A stretch of 64,000 nt of DNA from Vibrio viridaestus (GTDB lineage Bacteria; Pseudomonadota; Gammaproteobacteria; Enterobacterales; Vibrionaceae), in contig NZ_RJVQ01000002.1 of NCBI RefSeq assembly GCF_003856525.1, positions 434,001-498,000 on the forward strand. The letters run 5' to 3'. Positions within the stretch are counted from its first letter, which is position 1, and every line of letters starts with the position of its first letter. The position numbers were made by a program, and so were the translations under genes. Positions 55,649 to 64,000 of this stretch are shown piece after piece. Under the pieces are notes generated by a model, which saw nothing but the letters and a program-made list of their open reading frames with translations, was not told where the DNA came from and searched no databases.

Positions 55649-57136
55649 ATGGACAATCAATCTTGGCACGCTCTTGCTGAGCAAGTTTCATATTCAACTC
55701 AGGCATTTATTGACGGCAAGCTAGTCGACGCTCAAAGTTCGAAAACATTTCAAAATATTAATCCGGCAACAGGTGAGGCTCTGGGAAATATTGCCCAATG
55801 TGACAAAGCAGATGTTGACCTCGCGGTGAAGGTGGCGAGAAACACCTTTGAAAGTGGTTGTTGGTCTGGCTTGGAGCCTTCGGCACGTAAAAAAGTATTA
55901 TTGAATTTTGCCCAGCTTATCGAAAAAAATATTGAAAAACTCGCTTTATTAGAATCACTTGATGCAGGAAAACCGATATCCAATACTACAGGTTACGATG
56001 CGCCTGCCACAGCCCGTTGTATTGCGTGGAATGCCGAAGCGATAGATAAGATTTATGACGAAGTAGCCCCGGTTACACAAGATGCCCTTGCGCTTGTGAC
56101 TCGTGAGGCATTAGGCGTTGTGGCTGCGATTGTGCCATGGAACTTCCCTTCGGTTATGGCCTCATGGAAGTTAGGCCCAGCTTTGGCTGCTGGAAACTGC
56201 GTTATTGTTAAACCATCAGAGAAAAGCCCACTGTCAGCCATTTTTCTTGCCGAATTAGCATTTGAAGCCGGAATTCCAGCAGGCGTTTTTCAGGTTCTTC
56301 CAGGGTTTGGTCATGAAGCTGGTCAGGCTCTTGCGCTCCATAATGATGTCGATTGTATTACGTTTACCGGTTCGACGGCGGTAGGTAAAAAGTTACTGAC
56401 ATTTGCCGGGGAGTCGAATCTCAAAAGAACCTTTATGGAGTGTGGTGGTAAAAGTCCCCATATTATTTTCTCTGATGTTAAAGATTTGGACAAAGCGGTT
56501 GCAACAGCAGCAGCAGCAATTTGTTATAACCAAGGTGAAGTCTGTACAGCAGGATCGCGCCTCTTAGTTGATAGCTCTCTGTATTCTACAGTGATTGCCA
56601 AGCTCAAAGAGAGTGTTAAGAATTGGCAACCCGGTAATCCTCTATCAACTGATACGGCGATGGGAGCAATCATCGATGAGCAGCAGATGCAAAAAATTCT
56701 TGGTTACATTGATATTGGTTTGAAAGAGGGAGCTACGCTCGCGTGTGGTGGTAAGCAAATTCTTAAAGAAACAGGCGGCTTTTATGTTGAGCCGACAGTG
56801 TTCGCTGATGTAACACCTCATATGCGCATTGCACGAGAAGAGATATTTGGCCCAGTGTTGTCTGTTATTCCTTTCGACTCTGTCGAGGAAGCGATTTCGA
56901 TTGCTAACGACAGTGAATATGGCTTGGCCGCTGGTCTTTGGACCAGTGATGTTTCTAAGGCAGTAAGGTGCTCACGAGCATTACGTGCTGGCACGGTTTT
57001 CGTAAATAACTGGGATGGTGGTGATATGACAATGCCATTTGGTGGCTACAAGCAAAGTGGTAATGGTCGAGACAAGTCCCTGCATGCGATAGAAAAATAC
57101 ACAGAACTCAAATCTACCTGGATTGAGTTGGATTAA
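55649..57136 (+). CDS. puuC: Gamma-glutamyl-gamma-aminobutyraldehyde dehydrogenase (PuuC type)
   Basis: A 495-residue NAD(P)-dependent aldehyde dehydrogenase, exactly the E. coli PuuC length from the ATG at 55649 (AAGGAA upstream; an earlier in-frame ATG adds 23 unrelated residues). The catalytic Glu is in MECGGKSPHI and the catalytic Cys in NQGEVCTAGSRL. NAD-binding VPWNFPSVMASWKLGPALAAG and FTGSTAVGKKL are present. It oxidises the aldehyde made from putrescine or gamma-glutamylputrescine. Broad aldehyde specificity is known for the family, so neighbouring polyamine genes carry the assignment. Confidence 0.9.
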   Translation: MDNQSWHALAEQVSYSTQAFIDGKLVDAQSSKTFQNINPATGEALGNIAQCDKADVDLAVKVARNTFESGCWSGLEPSARKKVLLNFAQLIEKNIEKLALLESLDAGKPISNTTGYDAPATARCIAWNAEAIDKIYDEVAPVTQDALALVTREALGVVAAIVPWNFPSVMASWKLGPALAAGNCVIVKPSEKSPLSAIFLAELAFEAGIPAGVFQVLPGFGHEAGQALALHNDVDCITFTGSTAVGKKLLTFAGESNLKRTFMECGGKSPHIIFSDVKDLDKAVATAAAAICYNQGEVCTAGSRLLVDSSLYSTVIAKLKESVKNWQPGNPLSTDTAMGAIIDEQQMQKILGYIDIGLKEGATLACGGKQILKETGGFYVEPTVFADVTPHMRIAREEIFGPVLSVIPFDSVEEAISIANDSEYGLAAGLWTSDVSKAVRCSRALRAGTVFVNNWDGGDMTMPFGGYKQSGNGRDKSLHAIEKYTELKSTWIELD

Positions 57137-57148
57137 CGTATAAATATG

Positions 57149-57174
57149 AAAAGGAGCTTCTAAAGCTCCTTTTT
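57149..57174. terminator. Bidirectional terminator between puuC and puuR
   Basis: AAAAGGAGCTT and AAGCTCCTTTT form an 11-bp stem around a CTA loop with a further T. It ends both convergent transcripts. Confidence 0.92.
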
Positions 57175-57202
57175 CATTTGGTCTCAATTCAAAATATCGT
57201 CA

Positions 57203-57745
57203 TCAGAAAGTGTTTGGTGTAGCGGCGCTAATGAGCTCACATTCCACTTTTCCTTTATTGCGAAATCGATGTGGTTTGCGAGTATCGAAGTAGTAGGAAT
57301 CGCCAGCTTTTAATAAACGACTTTGACTGCCAATAATGATTTCAATTTCACCTTTCAAAACGATACCACCTTCTTCACCATCATGTTTCATGAAATCAGT
57401 CCCAGTATCTGCCCCTGGAGGATAAATTTCTCTCATCATTGTAAGTTTACGGTTCGCTCTTTGGCTTCCGACCAACATCATATGCACGGTGCCATCGCCT
57501 AAATCGACCATCTCTTCTGGTGTATAAAATATTTTTTCTTCCGCTTCTATATCCATGGTAAAAAATTCACCCATAGAAACGTCCATAGCATCCAAGATCT
57601 TTTTCAGTGAACCCACGGAAGGATTCACCTGATTTTTTTCTATTTGAGAGATCATGGAGTTGGTAACCCCACTAAGTTTCGCTAGTTCTCTCTGCGAAAC
57701 ACCTTTCATTGTACGAATGGCTTTTAATTGGTTACCCACATCCAT
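57203..57745 (-). CDS. puuR: PuuR-type HTH-cupin repressor
   Basis: A 180-residue regulator. It has an N-terminal XRE-type helix-turn-helix (residues 1-60; VSQRELAKLSGVTNSMISQIE) and a C-terminal cupin (about 105-175; HDGEEGGIVLKGEIEI, DSYYFDTRKPHRFRN). The start is the ATG at 57745 with GGAG six bases upstream; a longer frame runs into potI. PuuR represses putrescine-utilisation genes and is released by putrescine in E. coli. It is 17 bases after potI on the same strand, so it is probably made from the transport operon and represses its own unit. Confidence 0.9.
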   Translation of the reverse strand: MDVGNQLKAIRTMKGVSQRELAKLSGVTNSMISQIEKNQVNPSVGSLKKILDAMDVSMGEFFTMDIEAEEKIFYTPEEMVDLGDGTVHMMLVGSQRANRKLTMMREIYPPGADTGTDFMKHDGEEGGIVLKGEIEIIIGSQSRLLKAGDSYYFDTRKPHRFRNKGKVECELISAATPNTF

Positions 57746-57762
57746 AAGTTTCTCCAAACTGG

Positions 57763-58602
57763 TTAGGTAATAGAACGCATTTCTCTCCGTCGTTTTTTCT
57801 CTGATCTGGCCATGAGCCACCAAGCTAAGAAGGTCGCACACGATACAATTAGGATCATGAGTGTAGCCAGAGCATTAATTTTAGGACTGACTCCCAAGCG
57901 AACACTTGAGAATACGACGATTGGTAATGTTGTTGAGCTAGGGCCTGAAACAAAACTGGATATGACAAGATCGTCAAGAGAAAGCGTAAAGGCTAACAAC
58001 CATCCTGCAAAAAGGGCAGGAACAATAGTTGGTATTGTGATCTGAAAGAAAACTTTCCATGGTGGCGCTCCAAGGTCCATAGCGGCTTCTTCTATTGATT
58101 GATCAAGCTCTTGCAAGCGTGAACTAACAACAACAGTAACATAGGCTGTACAGAAGGTCACATGGGCTATCCAGATCGTCATCATTCCTCGGTGAGCGAA
58201 GAGATCGAAATACTGACCTAAAGAAATAAACAGCAACAGCAGTGATAATCCAGTAATGACATCAGGCATAACTAACGGTGCCGTGATCATAAATGCAAAG
58301 CTGGTCTCTCCGCGGAATTTACCAAATCTCTGCAATACGAACGCAGCAATTGTGCCTAATACGACTGCGGCTGATGCAGCCATGATACCAATCATCAAGC
58401 TAAGTTTAAGACCGCCGATTAGCTGATCATCTTGGAATAGTTCACCATACCATTTTGTTGAAAAACCTGCCCAGACAGTCACCAATCTGCTTTCATTAAA
58501 TGAGTAGGCGATGAGAATTAAAATGGGTATATAGAGAAATGACATCACCAATCCGAGTATTAGCCATTTCCATTTTGAGTTGTAAACAGGGATTGCATTC
58601 AT
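57763..58602 (-). CDS. potI: Putrescine ABC transporter permease PotI
   Basis: A 279-residue permease with six membrane helices and the binding-protein-dependent transport signature (EEAAMDLGAPPWKVFFQITIP, the EAA loop contacting PotG). The start is the ATG at 58602, which overlaps the potH stop by one base (TAATG) and gives the E. coli PotI length (281). C-terminal Lys/Arg-rich tail. It is the second permease of the PotFGHI-type importer. Confidence 0.93.
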   Translation of the reverse strand: MNAIPVYNSKWKWLILGLVMSFLYIPILILIAYSFNESRLVTVWAGFSTKWYGELFQDDQLIGGLKLSLMIGIMAASAAVVLGTIAAFVLQRFGKFRGETSFAFMITAPLVMPDVITGLSLLLLFISLGQYFDLFAHRGMMTIWIAHVTFCTAYVTVVVSSRLQELDQSIEEAAMDLGAPPWKVFFQITIPTIVPALFAGWLLAFTLSLDDLVISSFVSGPSSTTLPIVVFSSVRLGVSPKINALATLMILIVSCATFLAWWLMARSEKKRRREMRSIT

Positions 58603-59507
58603 TATGAGTTCTCCAATTCGCGTTTCTGATAGCGATGGAACCACAGGATTGGAATCATCAGGATGAGTAACATAACAATGGCAACTGCAGAAGCAACTGG
58701 CCAGTCTCGGTTGTTAAAGAATTCTTGCCAGAGAACGCGCCCAATAAGAATCGAATTAGGACCGCCGAGTAACTCTGGAATAACAAATTCGCCCACTGCG
58801 GGAATAAATACCAACATGGAGCCTGCGATAATGCCGGATTTAGTTAGTGGTAATAAAACTTGAAATAATACCTTAAATGGTCTGGCTCCAAGGTCAAATG
58901 CGGCTTCTACGAATGAATAATCGACCTTCATCAGTGCGGTATAGATTGGCAGCACCATAAAAGGTAAATAGGTATAAACAATACCGATATACACAGCTAA
59001 ATCAGTATGCAAAATTCTCAAAGGCTGATCGATCAAACCAATCGACATGAGAAAGTTATTCAATAAGCCATTATTTTTAAGAAGTCCAATTAACGCGTAG
59101 ACACGAATAAGGAAACTCGTCCAAGAAGGGAGAATGATCAGCATAAGAAGTACATTTCGAGTTGCTGGTTTCGAATGCACAATTGCCCATGCGGTTGGAA
59201 AGCCGATAAGTAAACAGAGAAACGTTGATATAAAGGCTATCTTTAGTGATAAGAGGTACGAGGATATGTACAAATCATCCTGAATCAGATACAGGTAATT
59301 TCCCAGATTGAGAAAAACTTGTAGCTGCTCATGAGCAAAATTAAGCAGTTCTGAATAAGGAGGGATGGATAATTGTGCCTCTGCAAAACTGATCTTAAAA
59401 ACAAAAATAAATGGCAGTAAAAAGAACAATAAAAGCCAGGTATAAGGAATCCCCATCACCGCTAAACGCGCATAGGGAACGGATTTTATGCGGTTTATTA
59501 TTTTCAT
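58602..59507 (-). CDS. potH: Putrescine ABC transporter permease PotH
   Basis: A 301-residue permease with six predicted helices. The EAA loop is VEAAFDLGARPFKVLFQVLLP. The start ATG at 59507 overlaps the potG stop by four bases (ATGA). It is slightly shorter than E. coli PotH (317) at the N terminus. It forms the membrane channel with PotI and receives putrescine from PotF. Confidence 0.93.
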   Translation of the reverse strand: MKIINRIKSVPYARLAVMGIPYTWLLLFFLLPFIFVFKISFAEAQLSIPPYSELLNFAHEQLQVFLNLGNYLYLIQDDLYISSYLLSLKIAFISTFLCLLIGFPTAWAIVHSKPATRNVLLMLIILPSWTSFLIRVYALIGLLKNNGLLNNFLMSIGLIDQPLRILHTDLAVYIGIVYTYLPFMVLPIYTALMKVDYSFVEAAFDLGARPFKVLFQVLLPLTKSGIIAGSMLVFIPAVGEFVIPELLGGPNSILIGRVLWQEFFNNRDWPVASAVAIVMLLILMIPILWFHRYQKRELENS

Positions 59508-60658
59508 ATTGTTAACACCACTCCGCTGTCCATTTCCCAATAGAGACTGATAGGATCATTCCAGGTTGGCATTTTAGTATTGACCCGGCTAACGTTTTGC
59601 ACTGACGCGATAACCAGTTTTCCGCTAGGTAAGCGCACATGATAAATTGACTGACTACCGAGGTATGCGATGTCTTCAACGATGCCCGAGCAAGTATTTC
59701 CTTGGCTTAACGTTTCATGGCACAAGAACATTTTTTCTGGGCGAACCGCCACCATTAGTTCGGTTCCCGGAGTAGCAGAGATACCATGATTAAGGATGAT
59801 TGGCTTACTTATATCGCGGCAGGCGATTTCAGCTCGGTCGCTGCGTGACGTTTCAAGCACACCTTCAAAAATATTGACTGAGCCAATGAACTGAGCACTA
59901 AAACGTGAGTTTGGTGACTCGTAAATTGATTCAGGAGCACCTATCTGCACGAATTGACCTTTATTCATAATGGCAATACGGTGAGCCATTGTCATCGCTT
60001 CTTCCTGATCATGAGTCACCATAACACAGGTCACGCCAACGCGTTCGAGAATGTCCACAATCTCAAGTTGCATCCGTTCACGGAGGTTTTTGTCCAATGC
60101 GCCCATTGGTTCATCAAGAAGCAACAGTTTTGGTTTTTTTGCCAAACTACGGGCAAGAGCAACACGCTGTCGTTGTCCTCCGGATAACTGGTGTGGTTTT
60201 CGATTGGCATATTCTGTCATATGAACGAGTTTCAAAAGCTCTTCAACGGTCTTTTGAATCTCTTTCTTGGAGATACCATCTTGCTTTAATCCGAACGCAA
60301 TGTTGTTGAAGACAGTCATATGAGGGAACAATGCGTACGATTGAAACATCATATTGACAGGGCGTTTATATGGCGGAATTTTCGAGAGGTCTTGTCCATC
60401 AAGGATGATCTGCCCCTGAGTTGGCGACTCAAAACCAGCCAGCATTCGTAATAACGTTGATTTACCACATCCAGATGCGCCCAACAAAGCAAAAATTTCA
60501 CCCTGATTGATGGTGAGATCAATCTTGTCTACGGCAGCCTGACCTTCAAACTCTTTAGTCAGCCCTTTAATTTGTAATAGTGGCTTTTTTTCTTTTGGGG
60601 CGAGGTCTAGTGACACATCCGATTCTATAGGTTCTGACTCAACGGATAACACAGTCAT
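59504..60658 (-). CDS. potG: Putrescine ABC transporter ATPase PotG
   Basis: A 384-residue ABC ATPase. Walker A is GASGCGKSTLLRM (near residue 60), the Q-loop is MMFQSYALFPHMTV, the signature is LSGGQRQRVALARSL and Walker B is LLLLDEPMGALD. A C-terminal TOBE-type regulatory domain follows (about 290-384). The ATG at 60658 follows AAGGAG; a longer frame would include the hairpin after potF. Expression relative to potF is probably reduced by that hairpin. Confidence 0.94.
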   Translation of the reverse strand: MTVLSVESEPIESDVSLDLAPKEKKPLLQIKGLTKEFEGQAAVDKIDLTINQGEIFALLGASGCGKSTLLRMLAGFESPTQGQIILDGQDLSKIPPYKRPVNMMFQSYALFPHMTVFNNIAFGLKQDGISKKEIQKTVEELLKLVHMTEYANRKPHQLSGGQRQRVALARSLAKKPKLLLLDEPMGALDKNLRERMQLEIVDILERVGVTCVMVTHDQEEAMTMAHRIAIMNKGQFVQIGAPESIYESPNSRFSAQFIGSVNIFEGVLETSRSDRAEIACRDISKPIILNHGISATPGTELMVAVRPEKMFLCHETLSQGNTCSGIVEDIAYLGSQSIYHVRLPSGKLVIASVQNVSRVNTKMPTWNDPISLYWEMDSGVVLTI

Positions 60659-60684
60659 AACGACTCCTTGTCTACAAAATCCAT

Positions 60685-60710
60685 TTGTCCCCAGCAAGCG
60701 CTGGGGACAA
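60685..60710 (-). repeat. Strong hairpin between potF and potG
   Basis: TTGTCCCCAGC and GCTGGGGACAA form a perfect 11-bp GC-rich stem with a four-base loop. No T tract follows, so it is not a full terminator. Such structures after a binding-protein gene often protect the upstream mRNA and lower downstream expression. Confidence 0.8.
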
Positions 60711-60719
60711 TTTCCTTGA

Positions 60720-61823
60720 TTAGTTCTTAACGAAATCAGTCCAGGTACGAGTGAGGACTCGTGTCGTTTTCATCGGTAGCATTTTTGCTGTGTACAGTTT
60801 TGCTTGTACTTCAGGCGTTGGGAAAATGCTTGGATCGTTTAAGATATCTTTCTCGACAAATTCACGTGAAGGAATGTTTGGATTTGAGTACCAGACATAG
60901 TTCGTAATGTCGGCAATAACTTTAGGCTGTAAGATAAAGTTAATAAATTTAAGCGCGTTTTCTGGATGTTTAGCATCTTTTGGTATCGCTAGCATGTCAA
61001 ACCAAGCCAAGGCACCTTGTTTTGGAATTGAATACGCTATTTCTACGCCATTCTTGGCTTCTGATGCACGGTCCGCAGCTTGCATTACATCACCAGACCA
61101 CCCAATAACCGCACAGATATCACCATTAGCTAAGTCATTGATATATTGAGATGAATGGAAGTAAGTGATGTAAGGACGAATTTTCTCTAGCATGGCTAGG
61201 GCGTCTTTATAATCTTGTGGATTCGTCGAGTTTGGATCTTTGCCTAGGTAGTTTAATGCTGTTGACATGATTTCTGTTGGCGCATTCAGGAATGCAACAC
61301 CACAGGTACCAAGTTTTTCCATATACTTCGGTTGGAAAACCAGATCCCAGCTGTTGACTGGTGCATCATCACCAAGAAGCTCTTTGACTTTTTTAACGTT
61401 GTAGCCGATACCCGTTGTCCCCCATAAATAAGGCACGCCATACTTGTTACCCGGGTCAACAGAATCAGACAGCATCTTCATTAGCTGTTTGTCGAGATTT
61501 GCATAATTTGGTAATTTTTCTTTGTCGAGCGGCATAAATGCGCCCGCTTTTGCCTGACGTCCAAGAAAGTCATTAGAAGGAACAACGACGTCAAATCCTG
61601 TATTACCTGATAATATTTTGGCTTCTAACACTTCGTTAGAGTCAAATACATCATAAACGACCTTGATGCCGGTTTCTTTTTCAAATTCGGCAATTGTATC
61701 TTCGGCAATATAGTCAGACCAGTTATAAACGTTGAGGACTTTTTCTTCTTCAGCATGGGCAACAGCCGTTAGTGACGCTGCCATCAGCCCCACTAAAGCT
61801 GTCTTTTTAATATTACTTAACAT
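60720..61823 (-). CDS. potF: Putrescine-binding periplasmic protein PotF
   Basis: A 367-residue solute-binding protein with a signal peptide ending at ...TAVAHA (about residue 24). Ligand residues known from E. coli PotF are conserved: Trp35-Ser36-Asp37-Tyr38 (NWSDY), Glu184, Trp242 and Asp245 (GWSGD), Phe275 and Asp276 (WFDM). This set favours putrescine over spermidine. The start is the ATG at 61823 with GGAG upstream; an in-frame TTG before it lies in the ribosome site. First gene of potFGHI. Confidence 0.94.
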   Translation of the reverse strand: MLSNIKKTALVGLMAASLTAVAHAEEEKVLNVYNWSDYIAEDTIAEFEKETGIKVVYDVFDSNEVLEAKILSGNTGFDVVVPSNDFLGRQAKAGAFMPLDKEKLPNYANLDKQLMKMLSDSVDPGNKYGVPYLWGTTGIGYNVKKVKELLGDDAPVNSWDLVFQPKYMEKLGTCGVAFLNAPTEIMSTALNYLGKDPNSTNPQDYKDALAMLEKIRPYITYFHSSQYINDLANGDICAVIGWSGDVMQAADRASEAKNGVEIAYSIPKQGALAWFDMLAIPKDAKHPENALKFINFILQPKVIADITNYVWYSNPNIPSREFVEKDILNDPSIFPTPEVQAKLYTAKMLPMKTTRVLTRTWTDFVKN

Positions 61824-61864
61824 ATGGTTCTCCAATCCCTGGGGGTTACTATGTTTGACAAGAA

Positions 61865-63208
61865 CTACAAACCAGCAAGTGTCTTGTCGAGTGCTAATAT
61901 TGCTCTCTCAACGAGCAAGTCGATTTCTTCTTTAGTAATGATAAGTGGTGGTGAAACGATCATTGTGTCGCCTACCGCACGCATAACTAAACCACTAGCA
62001 ATACAGTTTTCACGACACTGTGTACCAACTTCTAATTTTTTGTCGTAGCGCTCTTTGGTCGATTTATTGCGGACTAATTCGATAGCGCCAACCATGCCTT
62101 TACTGCGCGCCTGGCCGACAAGAGGATGCTGTTCGAGTTCTTTCCATTTGTCTGCGAAGTAAGGCACGATCGTTTCTTTCAACGTCGGAACGATATTTCT
62201 CTTCTGCATCTCTTCAATATTTGCGATAGCGACAGCACAGGCGGCTGGGTGACCAGAGTAGGTAAATCCGTGAGCGAATTCTGAGTTGGCGGCTTTGAGC
62301 ACATCGGCAACATTGTCTCTTACCATGACGCCACCTAAAGGCAGATAACCAGACGTAATGCCTTTAGCCATACACATAAGGTCGGGACGAATGTTATATG
62401 TTTCACTGGCGAACCATTCTCCGGTACGGCCAAAACCACAAATGACTTCATCTGCAACGAGGAGAATTTCATACTTATCACAGATACGTTGAATCTCCGG
62501 CCAGTAGCTTTCTGGTGGAATGATGACGCCACCAGCACCCTGAATAGGTTCCGCTATAAATGCTGCAACATTCTCTTCACCTAGCTCGAGAATTTTAGCT
62601 TCTAACTGACGAGCTCTTTCCAGACCAAAGGCTTCGATATCGTCGCCATCGTATTCGCCGAACGCATAGGGTTGATCGATATGAACGATATCAGGTACTA
62701 GGCATCCGGTTTGTTTGTGCATGAATTCCATACCACCCAAGCTTGCGCCAGCAATGGTACTGCCGTGATAGGCATTCTTACGGCCGATAATGACTTTCTT
62801 ACTGGTCTTACCCAAATTATTCCAGTAGTAACGCACCATACGTACAACCGTATCGTTACATTCTGAGCCTGAACCGGTAAAGAAAACGTGATTCATACCC
62901 TCAGGGGTAATTTCCGCAAGTAATTTTGCCAGTTTGGCCGCTGGTGGATGAGATGTTTGGAAGAATAGGTTGTAATACGGTAGCGTACTAAGTTGCTTGG
63001 TAGCTGCCTCTATCAAAGGCTGGCAGTTGTATCCTAAGTTGACACACCACAGACCAGACATTCCATCAAGTATTTGATGACCAGTTTCGTCATAGATATA
63101 AATACCTTCAGCTCGCTCAATCATACGAGAGCCTTTGGTATTTAAATCATGGTAATTACTAAAAGGATGGAAGCAGTGCTCAGCATCGTATTGGACTAAT
63201 TCAGACAT
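61865..63208 (-). CDS. Class III aminotransferase, SpuC-like (putrescine--pyruvate type)
   Basis: A 447-residue PLP-dependent class III aminotransferase. Features: GMSGLWCVNLGYN near the N terminus, PLP phosphate contacts FFTGSGSECNDTVVRM, the Asp in LLVADEVICGFGRTG and the Schiff-base Lys in MCMAKGITSGYLPLGG. The closest family by pattern is the putrescine/beta-alanine:pyruvate transaminase group (SpuC in Pseudomonas). It lies between the PuuA-type gene and potF on the same strand. It could act on putrescine itself or on gamma-glutamylputrescine in place of the PuuB oxidase. Confidence 0.88.
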   Translation of the reverse strand: MSELVQYDAEHCFHPFSNYHDLNTKGSRMIERAEGIYIYDETGHQILDGMSGLWCVNLGYNCQPLIEAATKQLSTLPYYNLFFQTSHPPAAKLAKLLAEITPEGMNHVFFTGSGSECNDTVVRMVRYYWNNLGKTSKKVIIGRKNAYHGSTIAGASLGGMEFMHKQTGCLVPDIVHIDQPYAFGEYDGDDIEAFGLERARQLEAKILELGEENVAAFIAEPIQGAGGVIIPPESYWPEIQRICDKYEILLVADEVICGFGRTGEWFASETYNIRPDLMCMAKGITSGYLPLGGVMVRDNVADVLKAANSEFAHGFTYSGHPAACAVAIANIEEMQKRNIVPTLKETIVPYFADKWKELEQHPLVGQARSKGMVGAIELVRNKSTKERYDKKLEVGTQCRENCIASGLVMRAVGDTMIVSPPLIITKEEIDLLVERAILALDKTLAGL

Positions 63209-63235
63209 CTTGAAATCCTTTTCTTTTCTAGCTGA

Positions 63236-64000
63236 TTAAACGTTAAGTAATAGGAACTCTCGTTCCCACGAGCTGATGACCTGAAAGAAAGTTTGATATT
63301 CTTTGCGTTTGATGGCGATATAAGCGGCTATAAATCGCTCTCCCAAAATTTCTTTCAATTCATCACAATTCTCAAGCAACAGTAGGGCTTCTTCTAACGT
63401 GTGAGGAAGCGTATATGGATTTTGGCTTGTATCATCAGTTGAGATGGACGTTGGTGTAATTTTCTTTTTCATCCCTAAGTAACCACATGCGAGGCTGACT
63501 GCCATGGCCAGATAGGGGTTAGCATCCGCGCCAACATAGCGGTTTTCTATACGTCGTGAGGAACGACCTGAAATCGGAATTCGTAATCCCACAGTTCGGT
63601 TGTCTTCACCCCATTCAAGGTTTGTTGGAGCGCAGTCGCCGAAGATTAATCGGCGATATGAATTCACGTTAGGAGCATAAAATGCAATCGCGGCTGGAGT
63701 ATATCGTTGCATTCCTCCGATATAATTCATAAACAGTTCGCTATTGGAGCCATCTTCATTACTGAAAAGGTTATTTCCCTGTGCATCAATAATATTTTGA
63801 TGGATGTGCATGGCACTGCCAGGCTCACGTTCCATTGGTTTGGCCATGAATGTTGCATAAACATTGTGTCGCATTGCGGCTTCACGAACAGTGCGCTTAA
63901 ACAGGAATACTTGGTCAGCACTCTCCAGAGCATCTCCATGGTCGAAGTTAATCTCCATTTGCGCTGCGCCAGATTCATGAATCAGAGTATCGACGTCCAG
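63236..64000 (-). CDS. puuA: Gamma-glutamylputrescine synthetase (PuuA type), 3' part
   Basis: The C-terminal 254 residues of a glutamine-synthetase-family enzyme; the reading frame stays open to the right edge, so the gene begins outside the window. Visible motifs are LIHESGAAQMEINF, the MEREPGSAMHIHQN catalytic His region, RLIFGDCAPTNLEWGEDNRTVGLRIP in part, and RRIENRYVGADANPYLAMA. The GS-fold active site is complete for this portion. It would ligate glutamate to putrescine at the expense of ATP. Assignment to PuuA rather than a GlnA paralogue relies on the neighbouring polyamine genes. Confidence 0.87.
   Translation of the reverse strand: MDVDTLIHESGAAQMEINFDHGDALESADQVFLFKRTVREAAMRHNVYATFMAKPMEREPGSAMHIHQNIIDAQGNNLFSNEDGSNSELFMNYIGGMQRYTPAAIAFYAPNVNSYRRLIFGDCAPTNLEWGEDNRTVGLRIPISGRSSRRIENRYVGADANPYLAMAVSLACGYLGMKKKITPTSISTDDTSQNPYTLPHTLEEALLLLENCDELKEILGERFIAAYIAIKRKEYQTFFQVISSWEREFLLLNV

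Noticed and set aside
1-64000. CRISPR array, prophage, insertion sequence, tRNA or rRNA
   Set aside because: No regularly spaced direct repeats, transposase or integrase genes, or RNA gene signatures were recognised on either strand.

Overview
The window is a chromosomal segment of a marine-type gammaproteobacterium, almost certainly a member of the Vibrionaceae. The evidence is gene content and order. From 1 to about 50.9 kb the order (ybgI, gltA, sdhCDAB-sucABCD, znuBC/znuA, feoABC, HIT protein, argS, yecM, M16 peptidase, sixA, flhAFG-fliA-cheYZAB-parC-parP-cheW, ccmABCDEFGHI, mlaA, SDR, VC2046-type protein, sodB, grxD, topB, HDAC-like) matches what I recall of Vibrio cholerae chromosome 1. 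No rRNA, tRNA, insertion sequence, prophage or CRISPR array was seen.

Region 1 (1-12.2 kb) is a TCA-cycle block: citrate synthase faces away from a continuous succinate dehydrogenase / 2-oxoglutarate dehydrogenase / succinyl-CoA synthetase operon. The two large gaps inside that operon (sdhB-sucA and sucB-sucC) hold two and four consecutive RNA hairpins. The sdhC leader carries a palindrome, a plausible promoter and a long terminator-like hairpin.

Region 2 (12.2-17.9 kb) is metal uptake. A zinc ABC importer is split into divergent znuCB and znuA around a near-ideal Zur box, and feoABC lies behind an FNR-type site placed at about -41.5 from a plausible start point.

Region 3 (17.9-24.4 kb) holds housekeeping genes. 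Region 4 (24.4-37.3 kb) is the polar-flagellum and chemotaxis operon. It starts at a sigma-54 promoter and includes the ParC/ParP array-positioning pair and a CheA with three copies of a short repeat in its linker. Region 5 (37.4-44.4 kb) is the complete System I cytochrome c maturation operon. Region 6 (44.4-50.9 kb) has envelope, redox and DNA-topology genes, including an SDR-fold protein that has lost its catalytic Tyr and Lys.

Region 7 (50.8-64 kb) departs from the V. cholerae order and is devoted to polyamines. It has a PotD-like periplasmic protein and a membrane GGDEF-EAL protein in one operon, resembling NspS-MbaA. It also has a class I glutamine amidotransferase, PuuC, PuuR, a PotFGHI-type putrescine importer, a class III aminotransferase (SpuC-like) and the 3' part of a PuuA-type gamma-glutamylputrescine synthetase that runs off the right edge. 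Together they look like a module that senses extracellular polyamine through c-di-GMP while importing and degrading putrescine. No PuuB oxidase and no canonical PuuD are visible, so the aminotransferase and the amidotransferase may fill those two steps. This is the part of the window most worth a second look.
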